Below, piece by piece: positions 24,842 to 34,261 of a stretch of DNA of 64,000 bases (position 1 is its first letter; each line of letters opens with the position of its first letter). The notes beneath the pieces were generated by a model. That model had not been told where the DNA came from and searched no databases. It saw nothing but the letters and a program-made list of their open reading frames with translations. Both the position numbers and the translations under genes were made by a program. This DNA comes from Rheinheimera pleomorphica (GTDB lineage: Bacteria > Pseudomonadota > Gammaproteobacteria > Enterobacterales > Alteromonadaceae), in contig NZ_SIRR01000003.1 in assembly GCF_011634895.1 (NCBI RefSeq), positions 434,001 through 498,000 of the forward strand, given 5' to 3'.

Positions 24842-27465
24842 CAAAACAGTTCGACTTCTTCTTGTTCATCCTCAGGCTTTTTCTCACTGCGGCTATCAAA
24901 GCTGATCTGCTGAATATCAGCGCTGGCATACTGCGTCGGTTCGGTGCCGGCTTTAAAAAACTCAAAGCTGCTGCTGTGATCTGTGTGGCGACTTAATAAA
25001 CCGGTTTGCACATCAATCCTAACGGATGCCAGCCCGACCGGCGGGTTGGATTGACGTTCAGGTAAGCTGCTTATCGTGTTCTGCATATAACTGAGCCAGG
25101 CCGGCAACGCTGTGCGCGCACCGGATTCCGCGCCAGCGCTTTGCTGCTGCCCCATATTAGCGTGCCACTGCGCACGACCCAGGCTGCGATTGGCATCATC
25201 AAATCCCACCCAAACTGTAACAGCAAGATCGGGTGTAAAGCCCGAGAACCAGGTGTCTTTAGAGTCATTGGTGGTGCCGGTTTTAGCCGAAATATCGCGC
25301 CGTTTCAAACGTTGCAAGCGCCAGGCTGTGCCATTCCAACCGGTGCCATGCTGCCAGCTGCCACCACCCCAGACACTGCTTTTCAACGCATCGGCAATTA
25401 AAAAACTGTTCTGCTCTGAAATAACCTGCTCTGCCAGCTTAATTTGGGGTTCGTCGATGGCGCCAGGCTGTGGTTCGGCGACATTATTTTCAGCCAGAGC
25501 ATTAAACAACTGGTCGAGCTGAGCTTCAGCATCGGCTTCTATCGTATCCGTTTGCTGCTGTTCTGCCGCTTTTTGCTCACAGTTGTTACAGGCAATGGCC
25601 GGATTATGCTGATAGATAAGGTCGTCTTCTTCCGACAAAATTTTATCGATTACGTAAGGCGTAACCAGATAACCACCGTTGGCAAATACGGCATAACCGG
25701 TTACCAGCTCCAGCGGTGTCAGTGACGCCGAGCCAAGCGACAAGGTTTCATTGCGCGGTAAATCGCTGGCAGCAAAGCCAAAGCGCTGCAAATGACGGAT
25801 ACTGTTATCTATGCCTATGCCGCGCAGTAAGCGAACTGACACCACGTTTTTCGATTTTGCTAAAGCTTCACGCACCCGGATTGGACCATCGTACACTGCC
25901 GGTGAGTTTTTCGGCCGCCAGGCGATACCGGCATTGTCATCCCATTGATGTATTGGTGCGTCATTCATTATGGACGCAAGGGTATAGCCATGCTCCAGCG
26001 CTGCAGAGTAAATAAAGGGTTTAATGTTAGAGCCAACCTGACGCTTCGCCTGGGTAACACGGTTAAACTGACTTTGGCTAAAACTATAACCACCGACTAA
26101 TGAGCGGATAGCACCATTGTTCGGGTCTATTGCTACGATAGCACTACTGGCTTGAGGTAGCTGCGACAGTCGCCATTGCTCGTCTTGCTGGCGCACCAGC
26201 ACATGCATACCCGGTGCCAGAATACTAAAAGCGGTCTTGGGCGCCACAGCCTGACGCTCGTCATTAATAAAACCACGCGCCCATTTTAAGCCTTCCCATT
26301 CCAGGCGGATATCCTGACCGCCAGCAATAATCAGTTGTGCACTTTGCGCCTGAACGGCAGTGACAACCGCTGGACGCAAGTCTTCAATGCTTTGTTGCTT
26401 ATCCAGATACGCCAGGATCGTTTCACGCGGCAGAGGTTGATCTTCGACGTACTCCGGCTCGCCGTCTGCTGGCTGCTGTAAAGTGGCCGGCCACAACTGC
26501 GCGATGGGGCCGCGGTAGCCATGACGCTCGTCATAGTCATATAAATTTTGCTGCAGGGCTTGCTTGGCGCTGGCCTGTTGCTGGCTATTAATAGTGGTAT
26601 AAACTTTCAGGCCATCGGAGTAAGCGGTTTCTTCACCGAAACGGGCTACCATATCCTGACGCACCATTTCGGCAATATAGGGTGCCGATGCCGTGATTTG
26701 AGCGCCATGTAATTTGCTGGTAATGGGGGCTGCAATAGCCGCATCGTAACTGGCTTTGTCAATGACACCGGTATCCAGCATCCGGCCAAGCACCACATTG
26801 CGGCGGGCCCGGGCATTGCTGGCTGAACGTACCGGATTCAGTGCTGAGGGCGCTTTAGGTAAGCCGGCAATAATAGCAATTTCGTCAACTGTTAACTCGT
26901 GTACTGTCTTACCGAAATAAACCTGGGCAGCGGCGCCTACACCAAAAGAGCGCTGGCCAAGTTCGATTTTATTCAGGTACAGCTCAAGGATTTGTTCCTT
27001 GCTTAATAATTGCTCGATATGGAACGCCAGGAAAATCTCTTTGATCTTGCGGATTAATTTTTTTTCCCGGCTTAAAAAGAAGTTACGGGCCAGCTGCTGC
27101 GTGATGGTACTGGCGCCCTGGCTAAAATCGCCAGAGGATGCCACTACGGTAGCGGCGCGGAAGATACCGATAATATCAATGCCGGGATGTTCGTAAAACC
27201 TTGTATCTTCTACTGCTAAAAAGGCTTGTACTAATAAAGGTGGCATTTCTGCCAATTTTAGCGGGATACGGCGTTTTTCACCAAATTGCGAAATCAGCTC
27301 GCCATCGGCGGTAAAAACCTGCATGGGGGTTTGTAATCTGACGTCCTGTAAGGTGGTGACATCCGGCAGATCATCTTTCAGATACAGATAGATCCCAGCG
27401 ATCGACGCTATACCGGTCAGGATCATGATCAGACTGAGAATTAAAAGTTTTTTAACCCAAGACAC
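24841..27465 (-). CDS. mrcA: Penicillin-binding protein 1A (bifunctional peptidoglycan synthase)
   Basis: 874 residues (E. coli 850), GTG start with GGGG upstream. A single N-terminal membrane anchor (LLILSLIMILTGIASIAGIY) is followed by a family-51 glycosyltransferase domain, about 50-225, with catalytic Glu in VEDTRFYEHPGIDIIG and QGASTITQQLARNFFLS. An OB-like insert typical of PBP1A follows, and then a transpeptidase domain from about 420 with SNIK (QVGSNIKPFIYSAALEHGY), SKN (EALAKSKNVVSVRLL) and KTG (SAKTGTTNDSKDTWFSG). Active sites look complete. It polymerises and cross-links peptidoglycan in the periplasm. Divergence from pilMNOPQ is the classical gammaproteobacterial arrangement. A Glu/Gln-rich insertion (around NAIACNNCEQKAAEQQQTD) lies within the transpeptidase half. 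Confidence 0.97.
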   Translation of the reverse strand: MSWVKKLLILSLIMILTGIASIAGIYLYLKDDLPDVTTLQDVRLQTPMQVFTADGELISQFGEKRRIPLKLAEMPPLLVQAFLAVEDTRFYEHPGIDIIGIFRAATVVASSGDFSQGASTITQQLARNFFLSREKKLIRKIKEIFLAFHIEQLLSKEQILELYLNKIELGQRSFGVGAAAQVYFGKTVHELTVDEIAIIAGLPKAPSALNPVRSASNARARRNVVLGRMLDTGVIDKASYDAAIAAPITSKLHGAQITASAPYIAEMVRQDMVARFGEETAYSDGLKVYTTINSQQQASAKQALQQNLYDYDERHGYRGPIAQLWPATLQQPADGEPEYVEDQPLPRETILAYLDKQQSIEDLRPAVVTAVQAQSAQLIIAGGQDIRLEWEGLKWARGFINDERQAVAPKTAFSILAPGMHVLVRQQDEQWRLSQLPQASSAIVAIDPNNGAIRSLVGGYSFSQSQFNRVTQAKRQVGSNIKPFIYSAALEHGYTLASIMNDAPIHQWDDNAGIAWRPKNSPAVYDGPIRVREALAKSKNVVSVRLLRGIGIDNSIRHLQRFGFAASDLPRNETLSLGSASLTPLELVTGYAVFANGGYLVTPYVIDKILSEEDDLIYQHNPAIACNNCEQKAAEQQQTDTIEADAEAQLDQLFNALAENNVAEPQPGAIDEPQIKLAEQVISEQNSFLIADALKSSVWGGGSWQHGTGWNGTAWRLQRLKRRDISAKTGTTNDSKDTWFSGFTPDLAVTVWVGFDDANRSLGRAQWHANMGQQQSAGAESGARTALPAWLSYMQNTISSLPERQSNPPVGLASVRIDVQTGLLSRHTDHSSSFEFFKAGTEPTQYASADIQQISFDSRSEKKPEDEQEEVELF

Positions 27466-27615
27466 TGAATAACCCCAATTTATACTCCCAATTCCTTTAC
27501 AACGCTGCTAGTATATATTTATTAGCTTTAGATTAAACGCTTTTTCTTGCCAAAAATTAGCGACTAAGCTATCAATGAGACAATAATCATAACTATAAAT
27601 TGGCCGCAGGAAGCT

Positions 27616-28695
27616 ATGATAAATCGCCTGTTCAGTAAACAAACACCGATGATGGTGGGGATCGATGTCGGTGCACACTCCGTTAAGGCTGTCTTACTTA
27701 GTCAGCACAACGGCGTATGCAAAGTTGAAGCCTTTGCCGTTGAACCTATGGTTAAAGGTGCCATGTCTGATCGGGAGATCCAGGACATTGAGGCAGTGGG
27801 AAATGTGTTGAGCAAGATCCGTAAAAAGATCCCGCGCTCAGTCAAATTTGCCGCTACCGCTGTTTCCGGATCTACCGTGATCAGTAAGATCATTTTTATG
27901 GATGTGTCCTTAACTGATGCTGAACTTGAAAGTCAGATCGAAGTTGAGGCAGACACCCTTATTCCTTATCCACTAAATGAAGTCAGTATTGATTTTGAGA
28001 AGCTGGACGTAAACGAAGCCGATCCGTCTAAAGTCAATGTGCTGCTCAGTGCGGCCCGTACTGAGAGTATCGAAGCCAGGGTAGCAGCGTTAGACAATGG
28101 TGGCTTTAGCGCCAAGGTTGTTGATATCGAAAGTTATGCCTTAAGCCGTGCATCTGAGTTGTGCTTAAAGCAATTACCGGATGATGCGGCAAAAAAAGTC
28201 GTGGCGATGGTTGATATCGGCGCAACGATGACATTGCTCAGTATTATCGAAAACGGGAAAACCCTGTATACCCGTGATCAGGTATTTGGTGGTGATCAGT
28301 ATACCCGCAGCATTCTGTCGTATTACAACAAAAGCTATGAAGAAGCAGAACAAGCCAAGGTAACCGGAGATTTACCACCGAACTATACGTTCGAGGTATT
28401 GGCGCCGTTTCAAACGATGTTGCTGCAGCAAGTACGGCGTGGTATTCAAATGTATCTGACCAGTAGTGGCAAAGACGCCGTCGATTATCTGATTATTTCT
28501 GGTGGCACAGCGCTGATTGAAGGTATAGATAAGCTGCTGATTGACGAGTTGGGGATCCATACGGTTGTGGCTAACCCATTTAAAACCATGGAAGTGGCGA
28601 CGTCTGTTGATCGTGACCAGCTAAATCGCCATGCGTCACAGCTAATGGTTGCCAGTGGTCTGGCGTTAAGGAGTTTTTCGTCATGGCATATATAA
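27616..28695 (+). CDS. pilM: Type IV pilus assembly protein PilM
   Basis: 359 residues. Cytoplasmic actin-like ATPase of the pilus alignment complex; it binds the N-terminal tail of PilN. The nucleotide-binding phosphate-1 loop is MVGIDVGAHSVKAVLLS near the start, the second is VAMVDIGATMTLLSI, and the adenosine motif is YLIISGGTALIEGIDKL near 295-311. The gene overlaps pilN by 13 bases. It opens the pilMNOPQ operon, divergent from mrcA across 150 bases. Confidence 0.97.
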   Translation: MINRLFSKQTPMMVGIDVGAHSVKAVLLSQHNGVCKVEAFAVEPMVKGAMSDREIQDIEAVGNVLSKIRKKIPRSVKFAATAVSGSTVISKIIFMDVSLTDAELESQIEVEADTLIPYPLNEVSIDFEKLDVNEADPSKVNVLLSAARTESIEARVAALDNGGFSAKVVDIESYALSRASELCLKQLPDDAAKKVVAMVDIGATMTLLSIIENGKTLYTRDQVFGGDQYTRSILSYYNKSYEEAEQAKVTGDLPPNYTFEVLAPFQTMLLQQVRRGIQMYLTSSGKDAVDYLIISGGTALIEGIDKLLIDELGIHTVVANPFKTMEVATSVDRDQLNRHASQLMVASGLALRSFSSWHI

Positions 28696-29279
28696 ACCTG
28701 TTGCCGTGGCGCGATGCAGCGCGCAAAGAACGGCAGAAGCAGTTCCTCACCCTTCTGACAGCGACAGCAATACTGAGCTTTTTGTTAGTGTTTGTTGTTA
28801 ATATGATTTATAGCGCCAGAATTGACGGTCAAATGCAACGCAACCGCTTTTTGGAAAATGAAATTAAAGTACTGGATCAGCGTATTGCCGAAATCCGTAC
28901 CTTGAATGAAACCAAGAAAAGTCTGCAGCAGCGTATGTCGCTGATTTCACAGTTGCAGGGCAGCCGGAATCTGGGTACTCAGATTATGGATGAGATAGCG
29001 TCGGCTGTACCGGCCGGTGTGTATCTGACACAACTGGAAAAGAAAGGCACCTCTTTGCTGCTGATTGGCAAAAGTGAATCGAACAACCGCTTATCGAACA
29101 TGCTGCGCGAAGCAGAGGAGTCAGAGTTGTTATCGACACCTTATCTGGAGTTTATTGAGGCAGGTAAAGATTCAGTCAGTTTGCTTAGCAACTTTAAAAT
29201 GCACCTGACCGTTAAAGGTTATGAAGCTGTACAAGGCGCAGAAACGCCGACGCCACCAGCCAATGGAGGTGCCAAATGA
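28683..29279 (+). CDS. pilN: Type IV pilus assembly protein PilN
   Basis: 198 residues. Inner-membrane alignment protein: the cytoplasmic N-terminus INLLPWRDAARKERQKQFL is the conserved PilM-binding segment, followed by one membrane helix (LLTATAILSFLLVFVVNMIY), a coiled coil and a periplasmic ferredoxin-like fold. It overlaps pilM by 13 bases and pilO by four. The short Pro/Thr-rich C-terminus (ETPTPPANGG) is typical of the family. Confidence 0.97.
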   Translation: MAYINLLPWRDAARKERQKQFLTLLTATAILSFLLVFVVNMIYSARIDGQMQRNRFLENEIKVLDQRIAEIRTLNETKKSLQQRMSLISQLQGSRNLGTQIMDEIASAVPAGVYLTQLEKKGTSLLLIGKSESNNRLSNMLREAEESELLSTPYLEFIEAGKDSVSLLSNFKMHLTVKGYEAVQGAETPTPPANGGAK

Positions 29280-29875
29280 GCCTGAATATCAACCTGTCTG
29301 AAATCGATATTAATGATCTTGATTTCGAAAACATGGGGTCCTGGCCGACAGCGGCAAAAGTGGTGTTTGCCTTTTTACTGGCGTTGTTGGTGTCTGTTGT
29401 CAGTTATTTCTTGCTGGTTGACAGTAAGATTGATGAGTTAGCTGCTGCGCAAAATAAAGAGCTGCAACTGCGTCAGGTATATCGCACCAAATACGCCTCT
29501 GCGGTTAACCTCGATTTGTACAAGCAGCAAATGGTAGAAATGGAGCAAACCTTCTCTTTTCTGTTAAAGCAGCTGCCCACCACGCATGAAACACCAGGCT
29601 TGCTCGATGACATTACCTATGTTGGTACTACCAGTGGCCTGACCTTTATCCGTATTAACTGGGAGCCAGAGATCGAGAAAGAGTTTTATACTGAGCTACC
29701 CATTAAGATTGAAGTGATAGGCGACTACCATCAGTTTGGTAGTTTCGTCAGCGAAGTGGCAAAACTGCCACGTATTGTCAGTTTGCATGACTTCTCTATT
29801 CAAACCGAAAACGATGAGCGTTTGCGTTTTAATGTTGTGGCCAAAACCTACCGGTATAAAGAGGTGCAGCCATGA
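29276..29875 (+). CDS. pilO: Type IV pilus assembly protein PilO
   Basis: 199 residues. Partner of PilN in the inner-membrane alignment subcomplex. A cytoplasmic N-terminus with the family pattern (SEIDINDLDFENMGSWP) precedes one helix (VVFAFLLALLVSVVSYFLLV), a periplasmic coiled coil, and a C-terminal domain with ELPIKIEVIGDYHQFGSFVS. ATGA overlaps couple it to pilN and pilP. Confidence 0.97.
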   Translation: MSLNINLSEIDINDLDFENMGSWPTAAKVVFAFLLALLVSVVSYFLLVDSKIDELAAAQNKELQLRQVYRTKYASAVNLDLYKQQMVEMEQTFSFLLKQLPTTHETPGLLDDITYVGTTSGLTFIRINWEPEIEKEFYTELPIKIEVIGDYHQFGSFVSEVAKLPRIVSLHDFSIQTENDERLRFNVVAKTYRYKEVQP

Positions 29876-30408
29876 TAAAGCGTATAACCCTGATCGCCTT
29901 AACATTTGCTCTGAGTGGCTGTTTTGATGACCTGAGTGATGTGCAAAATCACATTGCTGAAGTAAAGGCGAATACCAGAGCCCGGGTAGAGCCTTTGCCG
30001 GAAGTGCAGGAATTTGTGCATATTCCGTATCGGTCACAGGATGCACGCAGCCCATTTTCAGCTCCCAGACCAGAAGCTATCCAGGACAAATTCCTACAGG
30101 TTCAGGATTGTTTACACCCTGACCCACGGCGCAGAAAGGAGCCACTGGAAAAATACGCACTGGATAACTTAAAGATGCGCGGTACCCTGGGCGATATAGG
30201 TAATATCTGGGCTTTAATTGAAGCATCAGACAAAACATTGCACCGGGTAACACTGAATAATCACGTTGGATTATTCCATGGCCGGGTTATTAACGTTGAA
30301 CCAACTCATATTGAGTTGCTTGAATTAATCCCAGATGGCGCCGGTTGCTGGAAAGAACGGACGACCATGTTGCAGATGGCCGATGGCCCATCAGTAGCAA
30401 GTAATTGA
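29872..30408 (+). CDS. pilP: Type IV pilus lipoprotein PilP
   Basis: 178 residues. Lipoprotein linking the PilNO complex to the PilQ secretin; lipobox ALSGC with Cys17 lipidated. A flexible region to about residue 80 is followed by the beta-rich HR domain (LDNLKMRGTLGDIGNIWALI, then HRVTLNNHVGLFHGRVINVE and IELLELIPDGAGCW). The gene overlaps pilO by four bases and ends 18 bases before pilQ. Confidence 0.96.
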   Translation: MIKRITLIALTFALSGCFDDLSDVQNHIAEVKANTRARVEPLPEVQEFVHIPYRSQDARSPFSAPRPEAIQDKFLQVQDCLHPDPRRRKEPLEKYALDNLKMRGTLGDIGNIWALIEASDKTLHRVTLNNHVGLFHGRVINVEPTHIELLELIPDGAGCWKERTTMLQMADGPSVASN

Positions 30409-30426
30409 TAGGTATGCGAGTAAATC

Positions 30427-32493
30427 ATGGATAAAATAATCAAAACAATGTCTGACACAATCCAGCGCACCTTACTGTGCTTTGCAGCCTTAATGCTACT
30501 TTCATTACCGGCCGCTGCGGTGCCGTTACTGTACGATGTGCGGTATAACCCATTGTTGACCGGTGAAACAGAAATCGAGTTTATCTTTGACGAAGAACTG
30601 TATGCTGATCCCAGCATTCAGGTGTTTAATGAGCCGGCACGTATCGAGTTGTTTTTCGATGAGTCGGATTATGAAGAAAAACTTAACGAAGTCCTGATAG
30701 ATAAAGCCGGTGTTAAACGCATAACATCTGAATTTTCCGGTGATGGCTTCAAAACGGTGATTTTCCTGGATTACCTGAAAATTTACCGCACCCGGGTCAG
30801 AGGAAATGTGTTTTATATCCATATTTCAGATAACCCAACCTCTGATGCGGTAGGCCAGGCAGCTGATGTCAAGCCAACCTATATCAACCGGGTTAACGCA
30901 ATAGATTTCCGCCGTGGTGATAAAGGCGAAGGCCGTGTGCTGGTGTTCTTACGCGATAATACCGCGGCAGTAGATGTTAGCGAGCGTTTGGGTAAGCTGG
31001 AAGTTGAATTTCACAATACTGACATTCTCGATGAGTTGCTGTATCAGCTTGACGTAGTCGACTTTGGTACTATCGTCAAAGGTATTGAAACCTTTAAAGA
31101 GGGTGCATCGGCCAGGCTGGTTATAGATACTACAGCGGAGTTTACCTATACCTATCAGCAAATCGATAACATTTTTACGCTGAATGTAGAGCGAGATACG
31201 ACCAACCGCAGTATTCTTGGCGGCGGTAAAGAGTATAAAGGCCGTGCTATATCACTGAACTTTCAAGATATTCCGGTACGAACTGTGTTGCAGATCATCG
31301 CTGATTACAACGGTTTTAACCTGGTTACCAGCGACTCTGTTACCGGTAACATTACCTTGCGCCTGGACGGTACGCCTTGGGATCAGGCCCTGGATATCGT
31401 GCTGCGGGTAAAAGGCCTGGACAAACGGATGGAAGGCAACATCCTGATGGTGGCGCCAACAGATGAATTGGCGGCTCGCGAAGCGCGTGAGTTGGAAGCG
31501 AAACAAACTGTGGCCGATCTGGAGCCGTTATTCTCTGACTTTTTGTCAGTCAACTACGCCAAGGCTGCCGATATTACCAAGTTACTAAGTAACAAAGACG
31601 CGACCTTGTTATCATCGCGTGGTTCAGTCAACGTCGATGAACGGACCAATACCATCTTAATAAAAGATACCGCTGCCAACATTGAAAGTGTGCGTAAGTT
31701 GATTGAGCGCCTGGATGTCCCGGTACGGCAGGTACTGATTGAATCGCGTATGGTTACCGTGCGTGACAGCGTGACAGACGAGTTGGGTATTCGTTGGGGT
31801 TTCAGTGATCAGCAAAGCAGCAGCAGTTCTAATCAGGGGACCTCGGGTTCTGCTGGTGGCGCTAATACTATTGCCAATGGCGTTATTCCATCATTGGACG
31901 ATCGCTGGAATGTGAATTTACCGGCCAGTAACCCGGCGGGGAGCATCGCTTTTCATATTGCCCGCTTGGCAGACGGTACCTTACTGGATTTGGAACTGTC
32001 GGCGCTGGAGCAGGAAAACAAAGGTGAAATTATTGCCAGCCCGCGTATTACCACCGCTAACCAGAAGGAAGCCCGGATAGAGCAGGGTGTTGAAATTCCT
32101 TATGTGCAGGCCGCCTCTAGTGGTGCTACCACCGTTGAGTTTAAAAAGGCGGTATTGAGCCTGACGGTGACACCACAGATCACACCTGACAATAAGATTA
32201 TTCTGGATTTGGTGATTACCCAGAATACCCGTGGTGAAACGGTGCAAACACCGACAGGTCCGGCAACGGCGATTGATACCCAACAAATTCAGACTCAGGT
32301 ATTGGTTGATAATGGCGAAACTATAGTGCTAGGTGGTATCTACCAGCAGCAAGTGTTGTCTACCGTCAGTAAGGTACCTTTGTTTGGTGATATTCCTTAC
32401 ATTGGTAACCTGTTTAAGTCGACCCGTGAAGTCAATGAGAAAAACGAGTTACTGATCTTTGTTACGCCAAAGATCATCACTGACGGTTTATAG
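30427..32493 (+). CDS. pilQ: Type IV pilus outer-membrane secretin PilQ
   Basis: 688 residues. It forms the outer-membrane channel for the pilus. A signal peptide (LLCFAALMLLSLPAAA) is followed by AMIN domains (about 35-265) for peptidoglycan binding and then an N0/STN domain starting at GRAISLNFQDIPVRTVLQII. A secretin-N domain follows around 370-445 (FLSVNYAKAADITKLL, RLDVPVRQVLIESRMV), and then the secretin core with IPYVQAASSGATTVEFKKAV, and VPLFGDIPYIGNLFKS near the end. A Ser/Gly-rich stretch (DQQSSSSSNQGTSGSAGG) lies inside the core gate region. Last gene of pilMNOPQ; an imperfect terminator-like hairpin follows. Confidence 0.98.
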   Translation: MDKIIKTMSDTIQRTLLCFAALMLLSLPAAAVPLLYDVRYNPLLTGETEIEFIFDEELYADPSIQVFNEPARIELFFDESDYEEKLNEVLIDKAGVKRITSEFSGDGFKTVIFLDYLKIYRTRVRGNVFYIHISDNPTSDAVGQAADVKPTYINRVNAIDFRRGDKGEGRVLVFLRDNTAAVDVSERLGKLEVEFHNTDILDELLYQLDVVDFGTIVKGIETFKEGASARLVIDTTAEFTYTYQQIDNIFTLNVERDTTNRSILGGGKEYKGRAISLNFQDIPVRTVLQIIADYNGFNLVTSDSVTGNITLRLDGTPWDQALDIVLRVKGLDKRMEGNILMVAPTDELAAREARELEAKQTVADLEPLFSDFLSVNYAKAADITKLLSNKDATLLSSRGSVNVDERTNTILIKDTAANIESVRKLIERLDVPVRQVLIESRMVTVRDSVTDELGIRWGFSDQQSSSSSNQGTSGSAGGANTIANGVIPSLDDRWNVNLPASNPAGSIAFHIARLADGTLLDLELSALEQENKGEIIASPRITTANQKEARIEQGVEIPYVQAASSGATTVEFKKAVLSLTVTPQITPDNKIILDLVITQNTRGETVQTPTGPATAIDTQQIQTQVLVDNGETIVLGGIYQQQVLSTVSKVPLFGDIPYIGNLFKSTREVNEKNELLIFVTPKIITDGL

Positions 32494-32502
32494 CCTTGAC
32501 GC

Positions 32503-32530
32503 CATCGCCGTGGCGTAAGTCACGGCGATG
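32503..32530 (+). terminator. Hairpin after pilQ
   Basis: CATCGCCGTG (32503-32512) pairs perfectly with CACGGCGATG (32521-32530) around an 8-base loop, 9 bases after the pilQ stop. No clear T-run follows, so it may end the pil operon with help from Rho or only attenuate read-through into aroK. Confidence 0.55.
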
Positions 32531-32659
32531 CGCTGTTTCAGAATTAGCTTGCCAACAAAAGGCTATTCCTGACATAATTCAGCGCTTCAAATTTTCGTGG
32601 GAGCCTTTTGGTCCTTGAATTCAACTTTTCACTGAGTTAGCTGATTAGTAATACGACTT

Positions 32660-33178
32660 ATGGCAGAAAAACGTAATATCTTCCTCGTTGGCCCGATGGG
32701 TGCAGGTAAAAGCACAATCGGACGTCACTTAGCAGACATGCTTCACTTAGAATTCTACGATTCAGATCAGGAAATTGAGCGCCGCACCGGTGCTGACATT
32801 GCCTGGGTTTTTGATCTTGAGGGTGAAGAGGGCTTTCGCGTACGTGAAGAAAATGTCATTCAGGATCTGACAGAGTTGCAGGGTATAGTATTGGCCACCG
32901 GCGGTGGTTCGGTGCTGAGCAAGGAAACCCGCAATCGCTTATCGGCACGCGGTATCGTGGTTTATCTGGAAACGCCGATCGAAAAACAAGTCGCCCGCAC
33001 CCAGCGTGACAAGCGCCGGCCATTGTTGCAAACTGAAGAAGCACCAAAAGAGGTGCTAGAGCGACTGGCTGCGGAACGTAACCCACTGTACGCCGAAATT
33101 GCTGATTTTACCATTCGTACTGATGAGCAAAGCGCACGGGCTGTCGCCAGCCAGATTATCGACCAACTGGGTTTCTGA
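32660..33178 (+). CDS. aroK: Shikimate kinase AroK
   Basis: 172 residues (E. coli AroK 173). It phosphorylates shikimate in the aromatic amino acid pathway. Walker [17 protein letters not shown] at 11-26, shikimate-binding [16 protein letters not shown], the glycine loop [11 protein letters not shown], and the lid [12 protein letters not shown] are all present. It begins 166 bases after pilQ, so it probably has its own promoter while keeping the usual pilQ-aroK-aroB-damX-dam order. aroB starts 24 bases later. Confidence 0.98.
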   Translation: MAEKRNIFLVGPMGAGKSTIGRHLADMLHLEFYDSDQEIERRTGADIAWVFDLEGEEGFRVREENVIQDLTELQGIVLATGGGSVLSKETRNRLSARGIVVYLETPIEKQVARTQRDKRRPLLQTEEAPKEVLERLAAERNPLYAEIADFTIRTDEQSARAVASQIIDQLGF

Positions 33179-33202
33179 TCTTACATAACCGGGGAGCTGC
33201 AG

Positions 33203-34261
33203 ATGCAAAAAGTTGACGTCCAACTTGGCGAGCGCAGCTACAGCATTTCTATCAGCGATAACTTTGATCTGCTTGCGCCGGCACTGGCACAAAAAAAGCA
33301 GGTGGTGGTTATTTCTAACCCTACGGTGGCACCGCTGTACCTTGACGCGGTGCGCCAGTTGTTTCCACACAGTGCAGTACAACATTTCCTCTTACCCGAT
33401 GGCGAAGCCTATAAAACCCTGCAGTCGTTTGAACAGGTATTAAGCTTTTTGCTACAACAGCAGATGTCGCGTGATGTGCTGCTGGTCGCATTGGGAGGCG
33501 GCGTGATTGGCGATCTGACCGGTTTTGTCGCGGCTTGTTATCAGCGTGGAGTGGCTTTTGTGCAAATTCCCACTACCTTGTTATCGCAGGTGGATTCGTC
33601 GGTAGGCGGTAAAACCGCAGTTAACCATGCGCTGGGAAAAAATATGATTGGTGCCTTTAAACAGCCGGCGCAGGTTGTCATTAATACCGCTGTTCTGACG
33701 ACATTACCCGCGCGCGAGTTTGCTGCTGGTATGGCTGAGGTGATTAAGTATGGTTTGATAGCTGATGCCACGTTTTTTCGCTGGTTGGAACAGCATCAGC
33801 AGCAAATTAACCAATTGGACGACGCTATACTGGCACAGATGATCCGCCATTGCTGTCAAATGAAAGCTGATATTGTCAGTCGTGATGAAACCGAGCAGGG
33901 TGACAGGGCACTGTTAAATCTGGGACATACCTTTGGCCATGCAATAGAAGCCTGGCTCGGCTATGGTAACTGGTTGCACGGCGAGGCTGTTGCTGCAGGC
34001 ATGGTCATGGCCGCTAAGGTGTCAGTGGCCCGCGGCTGGTTAAGTGAAGCTGAATTGGCACAAATTTGCCGCTTGTTGCGGGCATTTAATTTACCGGTAG
34101 AGCCGCCAGCAGAAATGCAGATTGACGATTTTATGCCCTACATGAAAACAGATAAAAAAGTGCAGAATGGTCAGATGCGCTTTGTCTTGCCGACAGCCTT
34201 TGGTAAGACCGCATTAGTTGACGATGTGACAGAGCAAGAACTGATAGGGATTTTCCACTGA
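33203..34261 (+). CDS. aroB: 3-dehydroquinate synthase AroB
   Basis: 352 residues. NAD- and divalent-metal-dependent cyclisation of DAHP to 3-dehydroquinate, second step of the shikimate pathway. Motifs: LLPDGEAYKTLQSFEQVL, ALGGGVIGDLTGFVAACYQR for NAD binding, IPTTLLSQVDSSVGGKTAVN, and metal ligands around ALLNLGHTFGHAIEAWLGYG and WLHGEAVAAGM. The stop codon overlaps the damX ATG by one base. The start is supported by GGGGAG upstream. Confidence 0.98.
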   Translation: MQKVDVQLGERSYSISISDNFDLLAPALAQKKQVVVISNPTVAPLYLDAVRQLFPHSAVQHFLLPDGEAYKTLQSFEQVLSFLLQQQMSRDVLLVALGGGVIGDLTGFVAACYQRGVAFVQIPTTLLSQVDSSVGGKTAVNHALGKNMIGAFKQPAQVVINTAVLTTLPAREFAAGMAEVIKYGLIADATFFRWLEQHQQQINQLDDAILAQMIRHCCQMKADIVSRDETEQGDRALLNLGHTFGHAIEAWLGYGNWLHGEAVAAGMVMAAKVSVARGWLSEAELAQICRLLRAFNLPVEPPAEMQIDDFMPYMKTDKKVQNGQMRFVLPTAFGKTALVDDVTEQELIGIFH